A stretch of DNA of 40,875 nucleotides, taken from NCBI GenBank assembly GCA_947630675.1, contig CANRIN010000012.1:1-40875 (forward strand), written 5' to 3'. Shown in pieces: positions 14,467-22,349 of this stretch (the stretch's first letter is position 1; every line of letters begins with the position of its first letter). The DNA comes from an uncultured Clostridia bacterium (lineage in GTDB: Bacteria > Bacillota > Clostridia > Oscillospirales > JAAYOS01). The translations under genes and the position numbers were made by a program. The notes below the pieces were generated by a model. The model had not been told where the DNA came from. It worked only from the letters and a program-made list of their open reading frames with translations, and did not search any database.

Positions 14467-16572
14467 ATGGCAACCGAATCAGCGGAAACCGCCGTAACGA
14501 CGGCGGAGAAGGAAATTTTTACTTCAAAGAGTGAACAAATGCTCACTCGAACGCATGAGCATGAACACGAACTTCACAGCCACGAACATCACGGGCATCA
14601 CCACGACGACGGGTGCGGGCACTGCCATGACGACGGCTGCTCCTGCGGGCACGATCACGGGCACGGCTCCGCCACGCTCTTCAAGGGGTACTCCTGCTCC
14701 TGCTGCGGTGAAGACGGCGACAGCTGCTGCGATGGCGATGCGGACGAGGGCCCCGCGTGGGTGCTGTGGGTGCGGATGGCCGCAGCCGCGGCGCTCGGCG
14801 CAGTCGGGATGTTCGTCCCCATGCCCGGATGGGCGTCGCTCACGCTCTGCGTGCTCGCGTGGCTCGTCGCGTCCTACGACCTCGCGATAGGCATGGCTCG
14901 CGACATCATGCACGGTGAAATATTCGGCGAGTGTATGCTGATGGTCGTTGCGAGCATCGGCGCGCTTGCCATCGGCGAAACGCTCGAGGCGCTCGCCGTC
15001 GTGATACTCTACCAGATAGGCGAATGGCTCCAGGATCGCGCGGTCGACCGCTCGCGCTCGAGCATATCCGAGATGCTCGACCTGCGCCCCGAGACCGCGA
15101 ACCTCCTCGACGCGCGGAGCGAGGTTAAGGTCGTCCCGCCCGAGCAGGTCGCCGTCGGCGACCGGGTGCTCGTCCGCGCGGGCGAGCGCGTCCCGGTAGA
15201 CGGCACGGTCGTAAGCGGACGCGCGAGCTTCGACACCTCCGCGCTCACCGGCGAGAGCCTGCCTCTCGCCGCCGCCGAGGGAAGCGAGTTGCTCGCCGGC
15301 TTCATATCGACCGACGGCGCGGTGACGGTAGAGGCAACGCACCCCGCAAGCGAGTCGGCCGCCGCCCGCCTCGAGGACCTGCTCCACGAGACGGAGAAAA
15401 ACCGCGCCCCCACCGAGAGCTTCATACGGAGGTTTGCGAAGATCTACACCCCGGTAGTGATGGGACTTGCGGTGCTCGTCGCAGTCGCCGGCGGCTTTGC
15501 CTCGGGAGACGCGCGGGAGTGGATAAACCGCGCGCTCACCTTCCTTGTCGCGAGCTGCCCCTGCGCGCTGGTGCTGTCGATACCGCTCGGCTTCTTCGGC
15601 GGCATAGGCGGCGCGGCAAAGCGCGGAATAATGGTCAAGGGCGGCGCGGCGCTCGAGACGCTTGCAGACCGCTCGCTTTCGGTGGTGTTTGACAAGACCG
15701 GCACCCTCACCGAAGGCAGGTTTGAGGTGCGGGACGTTCTGCCCGAAGACGGCATAGCGCGCGAGGAGCTGCTCCGCGCCGCAGCCTGTGCCGAGAGCCG
15801 CTCGGCACACCCGCTCGCGGCGGCGATAGTCGCTGCCGCCGGCGAAGTCCCGCCGGCAAAGGACGTCTCCGAGCTTGCCGGCCTCGGCCTCATAGCCGAG
15901 ACCGACGGCGGAACGGTCGCCGCCGGAAACGCTGCGCTGATGGAGCGTGTCGGCGTCAGCACGGCGCGTCTTACAGAGACCGGCGCAACGGCGGTCCACG
16001 TCGCGCGGGACGGAAAGTACCTCGGCGTGATACTCCTCGGCGACCGTCCGAAGGACGGCGCGGCGGACGCGATAGCGGCGCTGCGCGGCCTAGGCGTGAA
16101 AGACATAACGATGCTCACGGGCGACGCGGAGGCCGCCGCGCGCGGAGCCGCAGAACAGCTCGGCATAACGTCGGTGCGCGCGGGGCTGCTGCCGGAGGAC
16201 AAGGTCGCGGAGGTCGGAAAGCTCCGCTCCCAGGGCGGGAAGGTGCTGTTTGTCGGAGACGGTCTCAACGACGCCCCGGTGCTCGCGGCGGCGGACGTCT
16301 CTATCGCCATGGCGAACGGCCGGAACCGCATAAGCGTCGAGGCGGCGGACGCCGTGATAATGAGCGGCTCGCCCGCGCGCGTCACCGACGCGGTACGCGT
16401 CGGGCGGCGCACCGTGGGTATCGTGAGAGAGAACACCGCGTTCGCGCTCGCGGCGAAGGGCGTCGTGCTGATACTCGCGGCGCTCGGGTTTGCGCCGATG
16501 TGGGCGGCGGTGTTCGCGGATGTGGGCGTCTGTCTGCTCGCTGTCCTCAACGCCCTCCGCGCACTGAAATGA
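14467..16572 (+). CDS. Zn2+/Cd2+-exporting P1B-type ATPase (ZntA/CadA-like) with His-rich N-terminus
   Basis: A 701-residue heavy-metal pump using ATP to expel zinc, cadmium or similar ions. The N-terminus has a dense metal-binding stretch (about residues 35-75: runs of HEHEH, HHGHHH, GCGHCH, CSCGHDHGHG, then CSCCG and SCC) in place of a folded HMA domain. Later come TGES (LTGESLPLA), the membrane metal site SCPCALV (Cys364-Pro-Cys366), DKTGTLT (Asp409), and the MWAAVFADVGVCLLAVLNALR helix, whose Asp is typical of P1B-2 Zn/Cd pumps. The ATG at 14467 has AGAGAGG upstream; the track start at 14449 is a TTG. Co-transcription with the zinc sensor supports a zinc/cadmium role. Confidence 0.93.
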   Translation: MATESAETAVTTAEKEIFTSKSEQMLTRTHEHEHELHSHEHHGHHHDDGCGHCHDDGCSCGHDHGHGSATLFKGYSCSCCGEDGDSCCDGDADEGPAWVLWVRMAAAAALGAVGMFVPMPGWASLTLCVLAWLVASYDLAIGMARDIMHGEIFGECMLMVVASIGALAIGETLEALAVVILYQIGEWLQDRAVDRSRSSISEMLDLRPETANLLDARSEVKVVPPEQVAVGDRVLVRAGERVPVDGTVVSGRASFDTSALTGESLPLAAAEGSELLAGFISTDGAVTVEATHPASESAAARLEDLLHETEKNRAPTESFIRRFAKIYTPVVMGLAVLVAVAGGFASGDAREWINRALTFLVASCPCALVLSIPLGFFGGIGGAAKRGIMVKGGAALETLADRSLSVVFDKTGTLTEGRFEVRDVLPEDGIAREELLRAAACAESRSAHPLAAAIVAAAGEVPPAKDVSELAGLGLIAETDGGTVAAGNAALMERVGVSTARLTETGATAVHVARDGKYLGVILLGDRPKDGAADAIAALRGLGVKDITMLTGDAEAAARGAAEQLGITSVRAGLLPEDKVAEVGKLRSQGGKVLFVGDGLNDAPVLAAADVSIAMANGRNRISVEAADAVIMSGSPARVTDAVRVGRRTVGIVRENTAFALAAKGVVLILAALGFAPMWAAVFADVGVCLLAVLNALRALK
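14532..14545. promoter_or_regulatory. Possible second SmtB-like half-palindrome inside the ATPase start
   Basis: TGAACA-AA-TGCTCA within the coding region resembles the operator with one mismatch, and lies inside GAGTGA-N8-TCACTC. It may be chance in a Glu/His-coding stretch. Confidence 0.25.
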
Positions 16573-16826
16573 AGATTTTCGCGGCGAATCGCGGCGGGAT
16601 TGTACAATGTCGGGACGGCGGCGCTTCGCGCCGCCGTCTGATGCGCACGGTAGGGGTCGAATGAGATATGGGTCTCGGTTGGTGCCTTGTACACGCCGTA
16701 AAAAATAGATTTATGAATTTTCAAGTATTTTTTAAATCTACAGATTCAAATTTGTTCGCCGCCTGCGGCGGCGAACAGCGCGAGGTTTTTGGCAAGCTTT
16801 GAGCGGCACACTGTACTGTGCCGCTC
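16573..16826 (+). repeat. Mosaic palindromic repeat, locus 2
   Basis: The non-coding gap after the P1B ATPase holds block A (16607-16653: GGGACG, then GGCGGCGC-TTC-GCGCCGCC, then TGATGCGCACGGTAG). It also holds a GTACACGCCG segment (16689-16698) identical to the loop of block D in loci 3 and 4, and the palindrome GTTCGCCGCC-TGC-GGCGGCGAAC (16754-16776), the core of block E. A final hairpin GAGCGGCACA/TGTGCCGCTC (16801-16826) precedes AAATTTT and may terminate transcription. Confidence 0.65.
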
Positions 16827-16833
16827 AAATTTT
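16801..16833 (+). terminator. Terminator-like hairpin before the antiporter gene
   Basis: GAGCGGCACA-CTGTAC-TGTGCCGCTC followed by AAATTTTG. It could end transcription of the metal-resistance operon. Confidence 0.55.
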
Positions 16834-16874
16834 GCGCTTCGCTTTTTCCGTTGGATGAAAGCTCAAATTTCCCC

Positions 16875-16902
16875 TTGTAATTTCCGGCAAACGTGGTATA
16901 AT
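16875..16902 (+). promoter_or_regulatory. Promoter of the Na+/Ca2+ antiporter gene
   Basis: TTGTAA (16875-16880), a 16-bp spacer and TATAAT (16897-16902). The 120-nt leader to the start at 17029 matches no riboswitch that I recognise. Confidence 0.7.
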
Positions 16903-17028
16903 TTTATTTACGGTGTGCGTGAACGGTTTGCACAGAACGCCGTCACGGGCGCAGCTCCCAAAATTCCACACAGTAATGGCGGATGCGGCGGATAATATCC
17001 GTCCGTTCCGCACACGGAGGGACAGTTC

Positions 17029-18006
17029 ATGCCTGATATGCTTGTACCGATACTGTTATTTATCGTGGGTCTCATAGCGCTGATAAAGGGCGGAGACTGG
17101 TTCGTGGACGGAGCAAGCGGCATAGCGCGGCGGTTCCACCTGTCCGAGCTGCTGATAGGCGCGACCGTCGTCAGCATCGGCACGACCCTGCCGGAGGTCA
17201 TGGTCTCGACTACCTCCGCCATCGGCGGCCACGGAGAAATAGCTTACGGCAACGCCATCGGCTCGGTCATATGCAACACCTCGCTCATAGCGGCGATAAC
17301 GATATCCGTCCGGCCGGGCAAGGTCGACTCGAAGTCGCTCCGCCTTCCGGTCTGTTTCTTCTTCATAGCCGCCGCCTTCTACGCAGTCATAAGCTACACG
17401 ACGGGCAGGTTCGAGCGGCCGATGGGCATAGCTCTCCTCGCGGGGTTTGTCGTGTACATGGTCATCTCCGCCGTCAGCATGCGCTCAGGCAGCGCGCCGG
17501 AGGGTTCGGAGCCGGCGGAGGAGATAAAGCAGGGGCCGTTCTGGAAGGACATCCTCATGCTCGTGATAGGCGCGGCGCTGATAGCCGTCGGCGCGCGTCT
17601 GCTTGTCGACAACGGCACGAAAATAGCCGAGTGGCTGGGCGTGCCCGAGTCGGTGATAGGGCTGACGTTCGTCGCGCTCGGCACCTCCCTGCCGGAGCTC
17701 GTCACCGCGATAACGGCGCTTGCGAAGGGCCACAGCGCGCTGTCGCTCGGAAACATCGTCGGCGCGAACCTCTTCAACCTCGTACTCGTGAGCGGCGCTT
17801 CGATAGCGCTCGCGCCGTTCAATATACCGGAAAACTCGGTCATTATGGGTCACAACGCCTCGCTCGTGCTCGACCTTCCGGTGATGTTTGCCGTCATGCT
17901 CATCATGACCGTCCCGGCGCTCGCGAAGGGCAGGCTCTACCGCGTGCAGGGCATAGCGCTGCTCGCGATATACGCGGCGTTCTGCGTGATGCAGTTCGTC
18001 ATGTGA
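17029..18006 (+). CDS. Calcium/sodium antiporter (CaCA family, YrbG-like)
   Basis: A 325-residue membrane protein with two inverted alpha-repeats typical of cation/Ca2+ exchangers: GTTLPEVMVSTTSAIGGHG with GNAIGSVICN in the first half, and GTSLPELVTAITALAKGHS with GNIVGANLFN in the second. The conserved Glu in each PE motif and the Asn-rich segments form the ion pathway. It should exchange Na+ (or K+) for Ca2+ across the cytoplasmic membrane. A GGAGGGA site precedes the ATG. The gene has its own promoter and a downstream hairpin, so it is probably monocistronic. Confidence 0.92.
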   Translation: MPDMLVPILLFIVGLIALIKGGDWFVDGASGIARRFHLSELLIGATVVSIGTTLPEVMVSTTSAIGGHGEIAYGNAIGSVICNTSLIAAITISVRPGKVDSKSLRLPVCFFFIAAAFYAVISYTTGRFERPMGIALLAGFVVYMVISAVSMRSGSAPEGSEPAEEIKQGPFWKDILMLVIGAALIAVGARLLVDNGTKIAEWLGVPESVIGLTFVALGTSLPELVTAITALAKGHSALSLGNIVGANLFNLVLVSGASIALAPFNIPENSVIMGHNASLVLDLPVMFAVMLIMTVPALAKGRLYRVQGIALLAIYAAFCVMQFVM

Positions 18007-18028
18007 ATGAATGTGTAAGCGATCTGAT

Positions 18029-18049
18029 GCGCCCGCCTTGTGCGGGCGC
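18029..18049 (+). terminator. Hairpin after the antiporter gene
   Basis: GCGCCCGC-CTTGT-GCGGGCGC followed by AAATTTATTCTT, an imperfect T tract. Confidence 0.6.
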
Positions 18050-18070
18050 AAATTTATTCTTCCCTTTCTC

Positions 18071-18099
18071 TTTACATTTGCGGAAAACTGCGCTATAAT
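18071..18099 (+). promoter_or_regulatory. Promoter of the dipeptidase operon
   Basis: TTTACA (18071-18076), a 17-bp spacer and TATAAT (18094-18099), 45 bases before the start codon. Confidence 0.82.
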
Positions 18100-18143
18100 T
18101 ACCATTGTACGCAACTAACCGTAATTATTTGGAGGAGATACCC

Positions 18144-19118
18144 ATGAAGTACATCGATCTGCACTGCGATACTCTCTCCCGCCTTCTGATGAGCGGCGAG
18201 AGCCTTGCTTCGAACAGCTGCCAGATAGACCTCGACAAGCTCGAGAAGGGCGGCTGCGGCGCGCAGTTCTTCGCCATGTTCATGCCTGTCCCGCGCATAG
18301 AGGACCCGTATGCCCGCTGCCTCGACATGCTCGCAAACGGCGAGAAGGAGTTCGCTGCGAACGCCGACCGCATCACGCTCTGCCGCAATTACTCCGACCT
18401 CGAGCGCGCCAACGCCGAGGGGAAGATCGGCGCGTTCCTCACCGTCGAGGACAGCGGCATCTTCGAGTGCGACATCGACAAGATGCGCGCCCTCTACGAG
18501 CGCGGTCTGCGCCTTGTCACCATCACCTGGAACTTCAAGAACATAGCCGGCTCGCCGAACATCACCCCCGAGTTCTCCGCCGAGGGTCTTACGCCCCACG
18601 GGATAGAGATGGTCGAGGAGATGGAGCATCTCGGCATCATTCCGGACGCGAGCCATCTCTCGGACGGCGGCTTCTGGTCGCTCGTCGAGAACTGCAAAAA
18701 GCCGTTCGTCGCTTCGCACTCCTGCGCACGGAGCATCGCGAACGTCACCCGCAACCTCACCGACGAGATGCTGAAGGCGCTCGCGGACAAGGGCGGCGTG
18801 GTCGGCATCAACTACCTCGATCACTTCGTCGCGCCGCGCGGCGGCGACATGTTCAACCAGAACCAGGACGAGGGCAACGAGTGCACTCTCGAGGACCTCG
18901 CGAGCCACGCCGTCCATATGATCGACGTCGCGGGTGAGGACGTCGTCGCCCTCGGCAGCGACTTCGACGGCATCAGCGGCTGGCCGAAGGGTCTCGACAA
19001 CGCAAGCTGCGTCCCGCTCGTGGCGGACGCGCTGAAGAAGGCGGGCATCCCGGAGCGCGTCGTGGAGAAGATATTCTACACGAACGCCGCCCGCGTCATC
19101 AAGGATTGCATGGGCTGA
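18144..19118 (+). CDS. Membrane dipeptidase (peptidase family M19)
   Basis: A 324-residue zinc amidohydrolase-fold enzyme that hydrolyses dipeptides, often L-D or D-D forms. Metal ligands are visible: DLHCDT near the N-terminus, the bridging acid in TVEDSG, DASHLSD, SHSCARS, and GSDFDG near the C-terminus. These match family M19. The ATG at 18144 has GGAGGA 8 bases upstream; the track start at 18105 would place that site inside the gene. No signal peptide is seen, so it is probably cytoplasmic despite the family name. It leads a likely operon with the TSCPD protein and the GNAT acetyltransferase. Confidence 0.92.
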   Translation: MKYIDLHCDTLSRLLMSGESLASNSCQIDLDKLEKGGCGAQFFAMFMPVPRIEDPYARCLDMLANGEKEFAANADRITLCRNYSDLERANAEGKIGAFLTVEDSGIFECDIDKMRALYERGLRLVTITWNFKNIAGSPNITPEFSAEGLTPHGIEMVEEMEHLGIIPDASHLSDGGFWSLVENCKKPFVASHSCARSIANVTRNLTDEMLKALADKGGVVGINYLDHFVAPRGGDMFNQNQDEGNECTLEDLASHAVHMIDVAGEDVVALGSDFDGISGWPKGLDNASCVPLVADALKKAGIPERVVEKIFYTNAARVIKDCMG

Positions 19119-19160
19119 GCCCTGTGATACTCTAAATATCCCTGCATGGAGGTAAAAGCT

Positions 19161-19415
19161 ATGACTGTTTATACACCCACCGGAGTCTGCTCGCGTGAGA
19201 TACGCGTCGAGCTTGACGGCGACAAGATCGCTTCCGTCGAGGTCATCGGCGGCTGCAACGGCAACCTCAAGGGCATCAGCCGTCTGCTGAAGGGCATGGA
19301 CGCGCGGGACGCAATCGAGCGTATGCGCGGCACCACCTGCGGCATGAAGCCCACGAGCTGCCCCGACCAGATAAGCTACGCCATAGAGCAGGCGCTTGCC
19401 GAGGCCGGCAAGTAA
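19161..19415 (+). CDS. TSCPD domain-containing protein
   Basis: An 84-residue protein with GGCNGNLKGISRLLKGM in the middle and the TSCPDQ motif near the C-terminus, plus Cys residues at VCS, GGC, TTC and SC. This small standalone domain resembles the C-terminal TSCPD region of vitamin-B12-dependent ribonucleotide reductases, and its own function is not established. Cys clusters suggest metal or Fe-S binding (inference). The ATG at 19161 follows GGAGGTAAAAGCT, so the earlier in-frame ATG at 19146 overlaps that site and is rejected. It is 42 bases after the dipeptidase and 6 before the acetyltransferase. Confidence 0.88.
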   Translation: MTVYTPTGVCSREIRVELDGDKIASVEVIGGCNGNLKGISRLLKGMDARDAIERMRGTTCGMKPTSCPDQISYAIEQALAEAGK

Positions 19416-19421
19416 GGACGT

Positions 19422-19985
19422 ATGATCCGCCCGCTCGACAGAGAGCGGTTCTCCGAGCTGTATCGAAAGCACATCGACCTCGACTTCCCCGCGGATGAGC
19501 GTCCTCCGGAGAGGATGTTCGCGGACGGGCTCGACCGGGGGCTCTACACCGGGTACATATACGCCGAGAACGATGAGGAACGCGGCTATGCGTTCCTCAT
19601 CGAGCGTTCCGGCGCGGTGATGCTCTTTCTCTTCGCCGTCTACGACGGGTACAGGGGGCAGGGCGTCGGGACCCGGTTCATGCGCGAGCTTCTGGAGATG
19701 ATACGCGGTATGCGCTGTATCGTCCTCGAGGCCGAGCGGCCGGAGAACGCCGAAAACGATGAGGAGCGCACCGTCCGCGAGAAGCGGATAAGCTTCTACG
19801 AACGCCTCGGGTACGTCGCGTACCGCGAGATAGACTACGAGGTCTACCACGTTCCGATGTGGCTCATGGTGCATCCCCTCGGGAATCCGCTCCCGTCCGC
19901 GCGCGAAGTTGCGGACGCGATGCAGGGATTCTACTCCTACGCGAAGGGACTTCCGCTCCGCACGAGCCTCTTTCGGGAAGAATAG
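19422..19985 (+). CDS. GNAT family N-acetyltransferase
   Basis: A 187-residue protein with the acetyl-CoA pyrophosphate loop YRGQGVGTRF (about residues 76-85), preceded by the beta-strand VMLFLFAVYD and followed by IVLEAERPEN and an FYERLGY motif, the usual GNAT order. Its acceptor could be a small molecule, peptide or protein N-terminus. An AAGGA site lies just upstream. It begins 6 bases after the TSCPD gene, so the two are almost certainly co-transcribed and possibly translationally coupled. No antibiotic-modification subtype signature is evident. Confidence 0.9.
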   Translation: MIRPLDRERFSELYRKHIDLDFPADERPPERMFADGLDRGLYTGYIYAENDEERGYAFLIERSGAVMLFLFAVYDGYRGQGVGTRFMRELLEMIRGMRCIVLEAERPENAENDEERTVREKRISFYERLGYVAYREIDYEVYHVPMWLMVHPLGNPLPSAREVADAMQGFYSYAKGLPLRTSLFREE

Positions 19986-20052
19986 AGCCGGCCCTGCTTT
20001 GCGGAGAACGGCGCGAAAAAATCCGGGGCTCGCTTTATGGTGATATGGCAAG

Positions 20053-20086
20053 AAGATGGCAGCCACGAAAGTGGCTGCCATCTTTT
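20053..20086 (+). terminator. Terminator of the dipeptidase-TSCPD-GNAT operon
   Basis: AAGATGGCAGCCAC pairs with GTGGCTGCCATCTT around loop GAAA, ending in T residues. Confidence 0.85.
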
Positions 20087-20340
20087 GTGCTGTAATGAGG
20101 AGAGGAAGGAGCGGGGATTTATGCCGCAAAAGCCCCTGACGCAGCGACACGGGATACCCTGTGCCGGGGTAACGGCGTATGCTGTTTCCCTGCCTCCCCG
20201 GCGAGGAGCAAGGGGGGATTTCCCTTGCGGGTTCGGGCGGAGCCCGGGTCGCCGCCAAATACAGCCCGCTCTCACGGAAAATAACGAATAGCCGAAACGG
20301 AAGCGGATGCAGCCCGCAATTGTTTGTTGAATATTACCAA
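20087..20340. other. Intergenic chain of small hairpins, no gene
   Basis: About 250 bases after the terminator contain several short palindromes: CACGGG/CCCTGTG, GCAAGGG/CCCTTGC and CGGGC-GGA-GCCCG. ORFs on both strands here lack ribosome binding sites and read as Arg/Pro-rich. It resembles a repeat of the same general type as the mosaic loci, but shares no block with them that I can see. Confidence 0.45.
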
Positions 20341-20369
20341 TTTACAAAGCAGTCCGAGATATGTATAAT
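20341..20369 (+). promoter_or_regulatory. Promoter of the solute-binding lipoprotein gene
   Basis: TTTACA (20341-20346), a 17-bp spacer and TATAAT (20364-20369). Confidence 0.82.
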
Positions 20370-20431
20370 ATACTGGGTATAGCAGAACCGAAAACTGTAT
20401 CGGATATAAAAATTAATAGGAGGATTTACAG

Positions 20432-22210
20432 ATGAAGAGAGTACTTACCTTTCTCCTCGCCGTGCTCATGACGGCCGGGCTTCTTGCCGGCTGCGGAAAC
20501 GGAGGAGAAAACCCGAGCGTTTCCACGTCGACCGAGCCGTCGGCAGATCCGAGCTACGCGGCGTCGACCGAGCCGTCGGCAGATCCGAGCTACGCGGCGT
20601 CGACCTCGACCGAGCCGGGAGGCACCGAGATCGAACTCCCCCTCACCACGGACGAGGTGTCCTTTGACTACTGGGTTCCCAACAGCGCTTCGTTCGAGGA
20701 CTACACGAGCTTCGACGACAACCTGTTCTATCAGTGGATGGAGGATCAGACCGGCGTTCACCTCAATTTCATCCACCCGAGCGTCGGCAGTGAGAACGAG
20801 GCCTTCTCGGCCATGATACTGTCTCGCGAATATCCGGACTTTATCAGCTTCTTCTCCAGCTATTACAGCGGCGGAGTTGACAAGGCGATAAACGACGGTG
20901 TTTTGCGCCGCCTCAACGAGCTGGTCGACCGGTACATGCCGAACTACAAGGCTACCGTCTACCGTGACGAGGATACCTTCATCCGCGCCATCTCGGACAG
21001 CGGCAACCTGTGGGGCGTGCATCACATCGTCGACTACGCCCAGGGCGCTTGGCTCGGACTCGGCGTACGCAGCGACTGGCTGGACAAGGCCGGTCTGACC
21101 ATAGAGGATGCTTCGACCATCGACGGTATGGAGCGTGTTCTGACCGCGTTTAAGGATTATACCTACGGCAACCAGGGCGCGCTCTTCCTGTCCAACGGCG
21201 GTCTTAACGTCGGCGGCAGTATCTGCGGCTCGTACGGCACCGGTTCGGTGCTCAGCGGCGGCTCTCGCATCCTGAACGTCGACGGCAAGGCGACCTACTC
21301 GCCGATGCAGCCCGGCTTCAAGGACTACGTTGCCAAGATGGCCGACTGGTACGCCAAGGGACTTATCAACACCAACTACATTGCCGACGCGAGCAGCTAT
21401 GCCGCCGAGGATCGTTGGATAAACAGCGACATCGGACTTGCCGAGTTCGTCTACACCATGGCTGCGAACTTCGCGGACATTGCCGCGACAAGCGAGCTGT
21501 ATCCGCAGCCCGACTTCCACATCTCGGCGCTTGCGACTCCGAAGCTGACCGCTGATATGGACGTTTCAAAGGACGTTCACATCCGTCAGACCCAGGAGCT
21601 TGTCCGCACCAACTACTCGATGGGCATCACCACCGGCTGCACCGACGATGAGATTGAGATTGCGTGCCGCTACTGGGACTATGTGTTCAGCCCGGACGGC
21701 ATCACCGCCTCCAACTGGGGCCCGTACGAGGGCGAGATGGGCGACGTGAACGCCACCTACTATGTCGACGAGACCGACGCCAACGGCGACGGACACATCG
21801 AGTGCTATCAGCCGTGGATGATGGAGAAGTACGGCAACGTCACCAACATCCAGTACAAGGTCGCCGCCTACATGGGACCGTCCTACTGCATCTGGAGCCG
21901 CGAGTGGTGCGCGCTGAGTGAGGAAGAGATCAACTACACCAAGATTTGGGACACCGCCGGAAACGACTGGATGTGGCCGGGCGGAGTTACCCTGACCGCC
22001 GACGAGGGCGCAGAGGCTTCTGGCATCCTGAGCGGCTGCAACACCGCCGTCACCGAGTGGACCGCGCTGGTCATAACCGGACAGAAGTCGGCCGACACCT
22101 ACGAGACCGAGCTTGTCCCGCAGCTTGAGTCGCTGAACATCGCCCGCGCGGAAGAGTTGTATCAGAACGCTCTCGACCGCTATATGCAGCGTTCGCAGTA
22201 CCTCCAGTAA
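20432..22210 (+). CDS. ABC transporter extracellular solute-binding lipoprotein
   Basis: A 592-residue lipoprotein with signal peptide and lipobox LLAGC (lipidated Cys21), then a Ser/Thr/Pro/Glu-rich linker containing a duplicated 12-residue unit. The mature part looks like a large carbohydrate or oligosaccharide binder of the LplA/LipO type: FDYWVPNSASF at the start, WMEDQTGVHLNF, later WYAKGLINT, and a C-terminal ELVPQLESLNIARAEELYQNALDRY segment typical of such proteins. AGGAGG precedes the ATG. No permease or ATPase gene flanks it, and it has its own promoter and terminator, so its transporter partners are elsewhere. The substrate is unknown. Confidence 0.88.
   Translation: MKRVLTFLLAVLMTAGLLAGCGNGGENPSVSTSTEPSADPSYAASTEPSADPSYAASTSTEPGGTEIELPLTTDEVSFDYWVPNSASFEDYTSFDDNLFYQWMEDQTGVHLNFIHPSVGSENEAFSAMILSREYPDFISFFSSYYSGGVDKAINDGVLRRLNELVDRYMPNYKATVYRDEDTFIRAISDSGNLWGVHHIVDYAQGAWLGLGVRSDWLDKAGLTIEDASTIDGMERVLTAFKDYTYGNQGALFLSNGGLNVGGSICGSYGTGSVLSGGSRILNVDGKATYSPMQPGFKDYVAKMADWYAKGLINTNYIADASSYAAEDRWINSDIGLAEFVYTMAANFADIAATSELYPQPDFHISALATPKLTADMDVSKDVHIRQTQELVRTNYSMGITTGCTDDEIEIACRYWDYVFSPDGITASNWGPYEGEMGDVNATYYVDETDANGDGHIECYQPWMMEKYGNVTNIQYKVAAYMGPSYCIWSREWCALSEEEINYTKIWDTAGNDWMWPGGVTLTADEGAEASGILSGCNTAVTEWTALVITGQKSADTYETELVPQLESLNIARAEELYQNALDRYMQRSQYLQ
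20527..20598 (+). repeat. Two tandem 36-bp copies in the lipoprotein linker
   Basis: An identical 36-bp unit occurs twice (20527-20562 and 20563-20598), encoding two copies of STEPSADPSYAA, and a partial third copy follows. Such a perfect in-frame repeat can expand or contract by slippage without breaking the gene. Confidence 0.9.
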
Positions 22211-22234
22211 GAAGTTCGTAAACAGGGTCAAATT

Positions 22235-22267
22235 AAAGGACGACACCCGAAAGGGTGTCGTCCTTTT
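22235..22267 (+). terminator. Terminator of the solute-binding protein gene
   Basis: AAAGGACGACACCC-GAAA-GGGTGTCGTCCTTTT, a 14-bp stem ending in T residues. Confidence 0.9.
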
Positions 22268-22315
22268 GAGTCTCTAAAAAAGTCCTGACGAACGTTTTTG
22301 ACAGGCCGAAATCAA

Positions 22316-22335
22316 GCGCTCACCAAAGTGAGCGC
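22316..22335 (-). terminator. Probable terminator of the ctsR-clpC operon
   Basis: On the minus strand GCGCTCAC-TTTG-GTGAGCGC is followed by TTGATTT, a weak T tract, 15 bases after the clpC stop. Confidence 0.6.
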
Positions 22336-22349
22336 CCGATTTACGCATT

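Noticed and set aside
16903-17028. Possible riboswitch in the antiporter leader
   Set aside because: The 120-nt leader shows no yybP-ykoY or other metal riboswitch core that I can recognise.
20527-20610. Possible CRISPR-like direct repeat
   Set aside because: The 36-bp units are directly adjacent with no spacers and lie in frame inside a lipoprotein linker.
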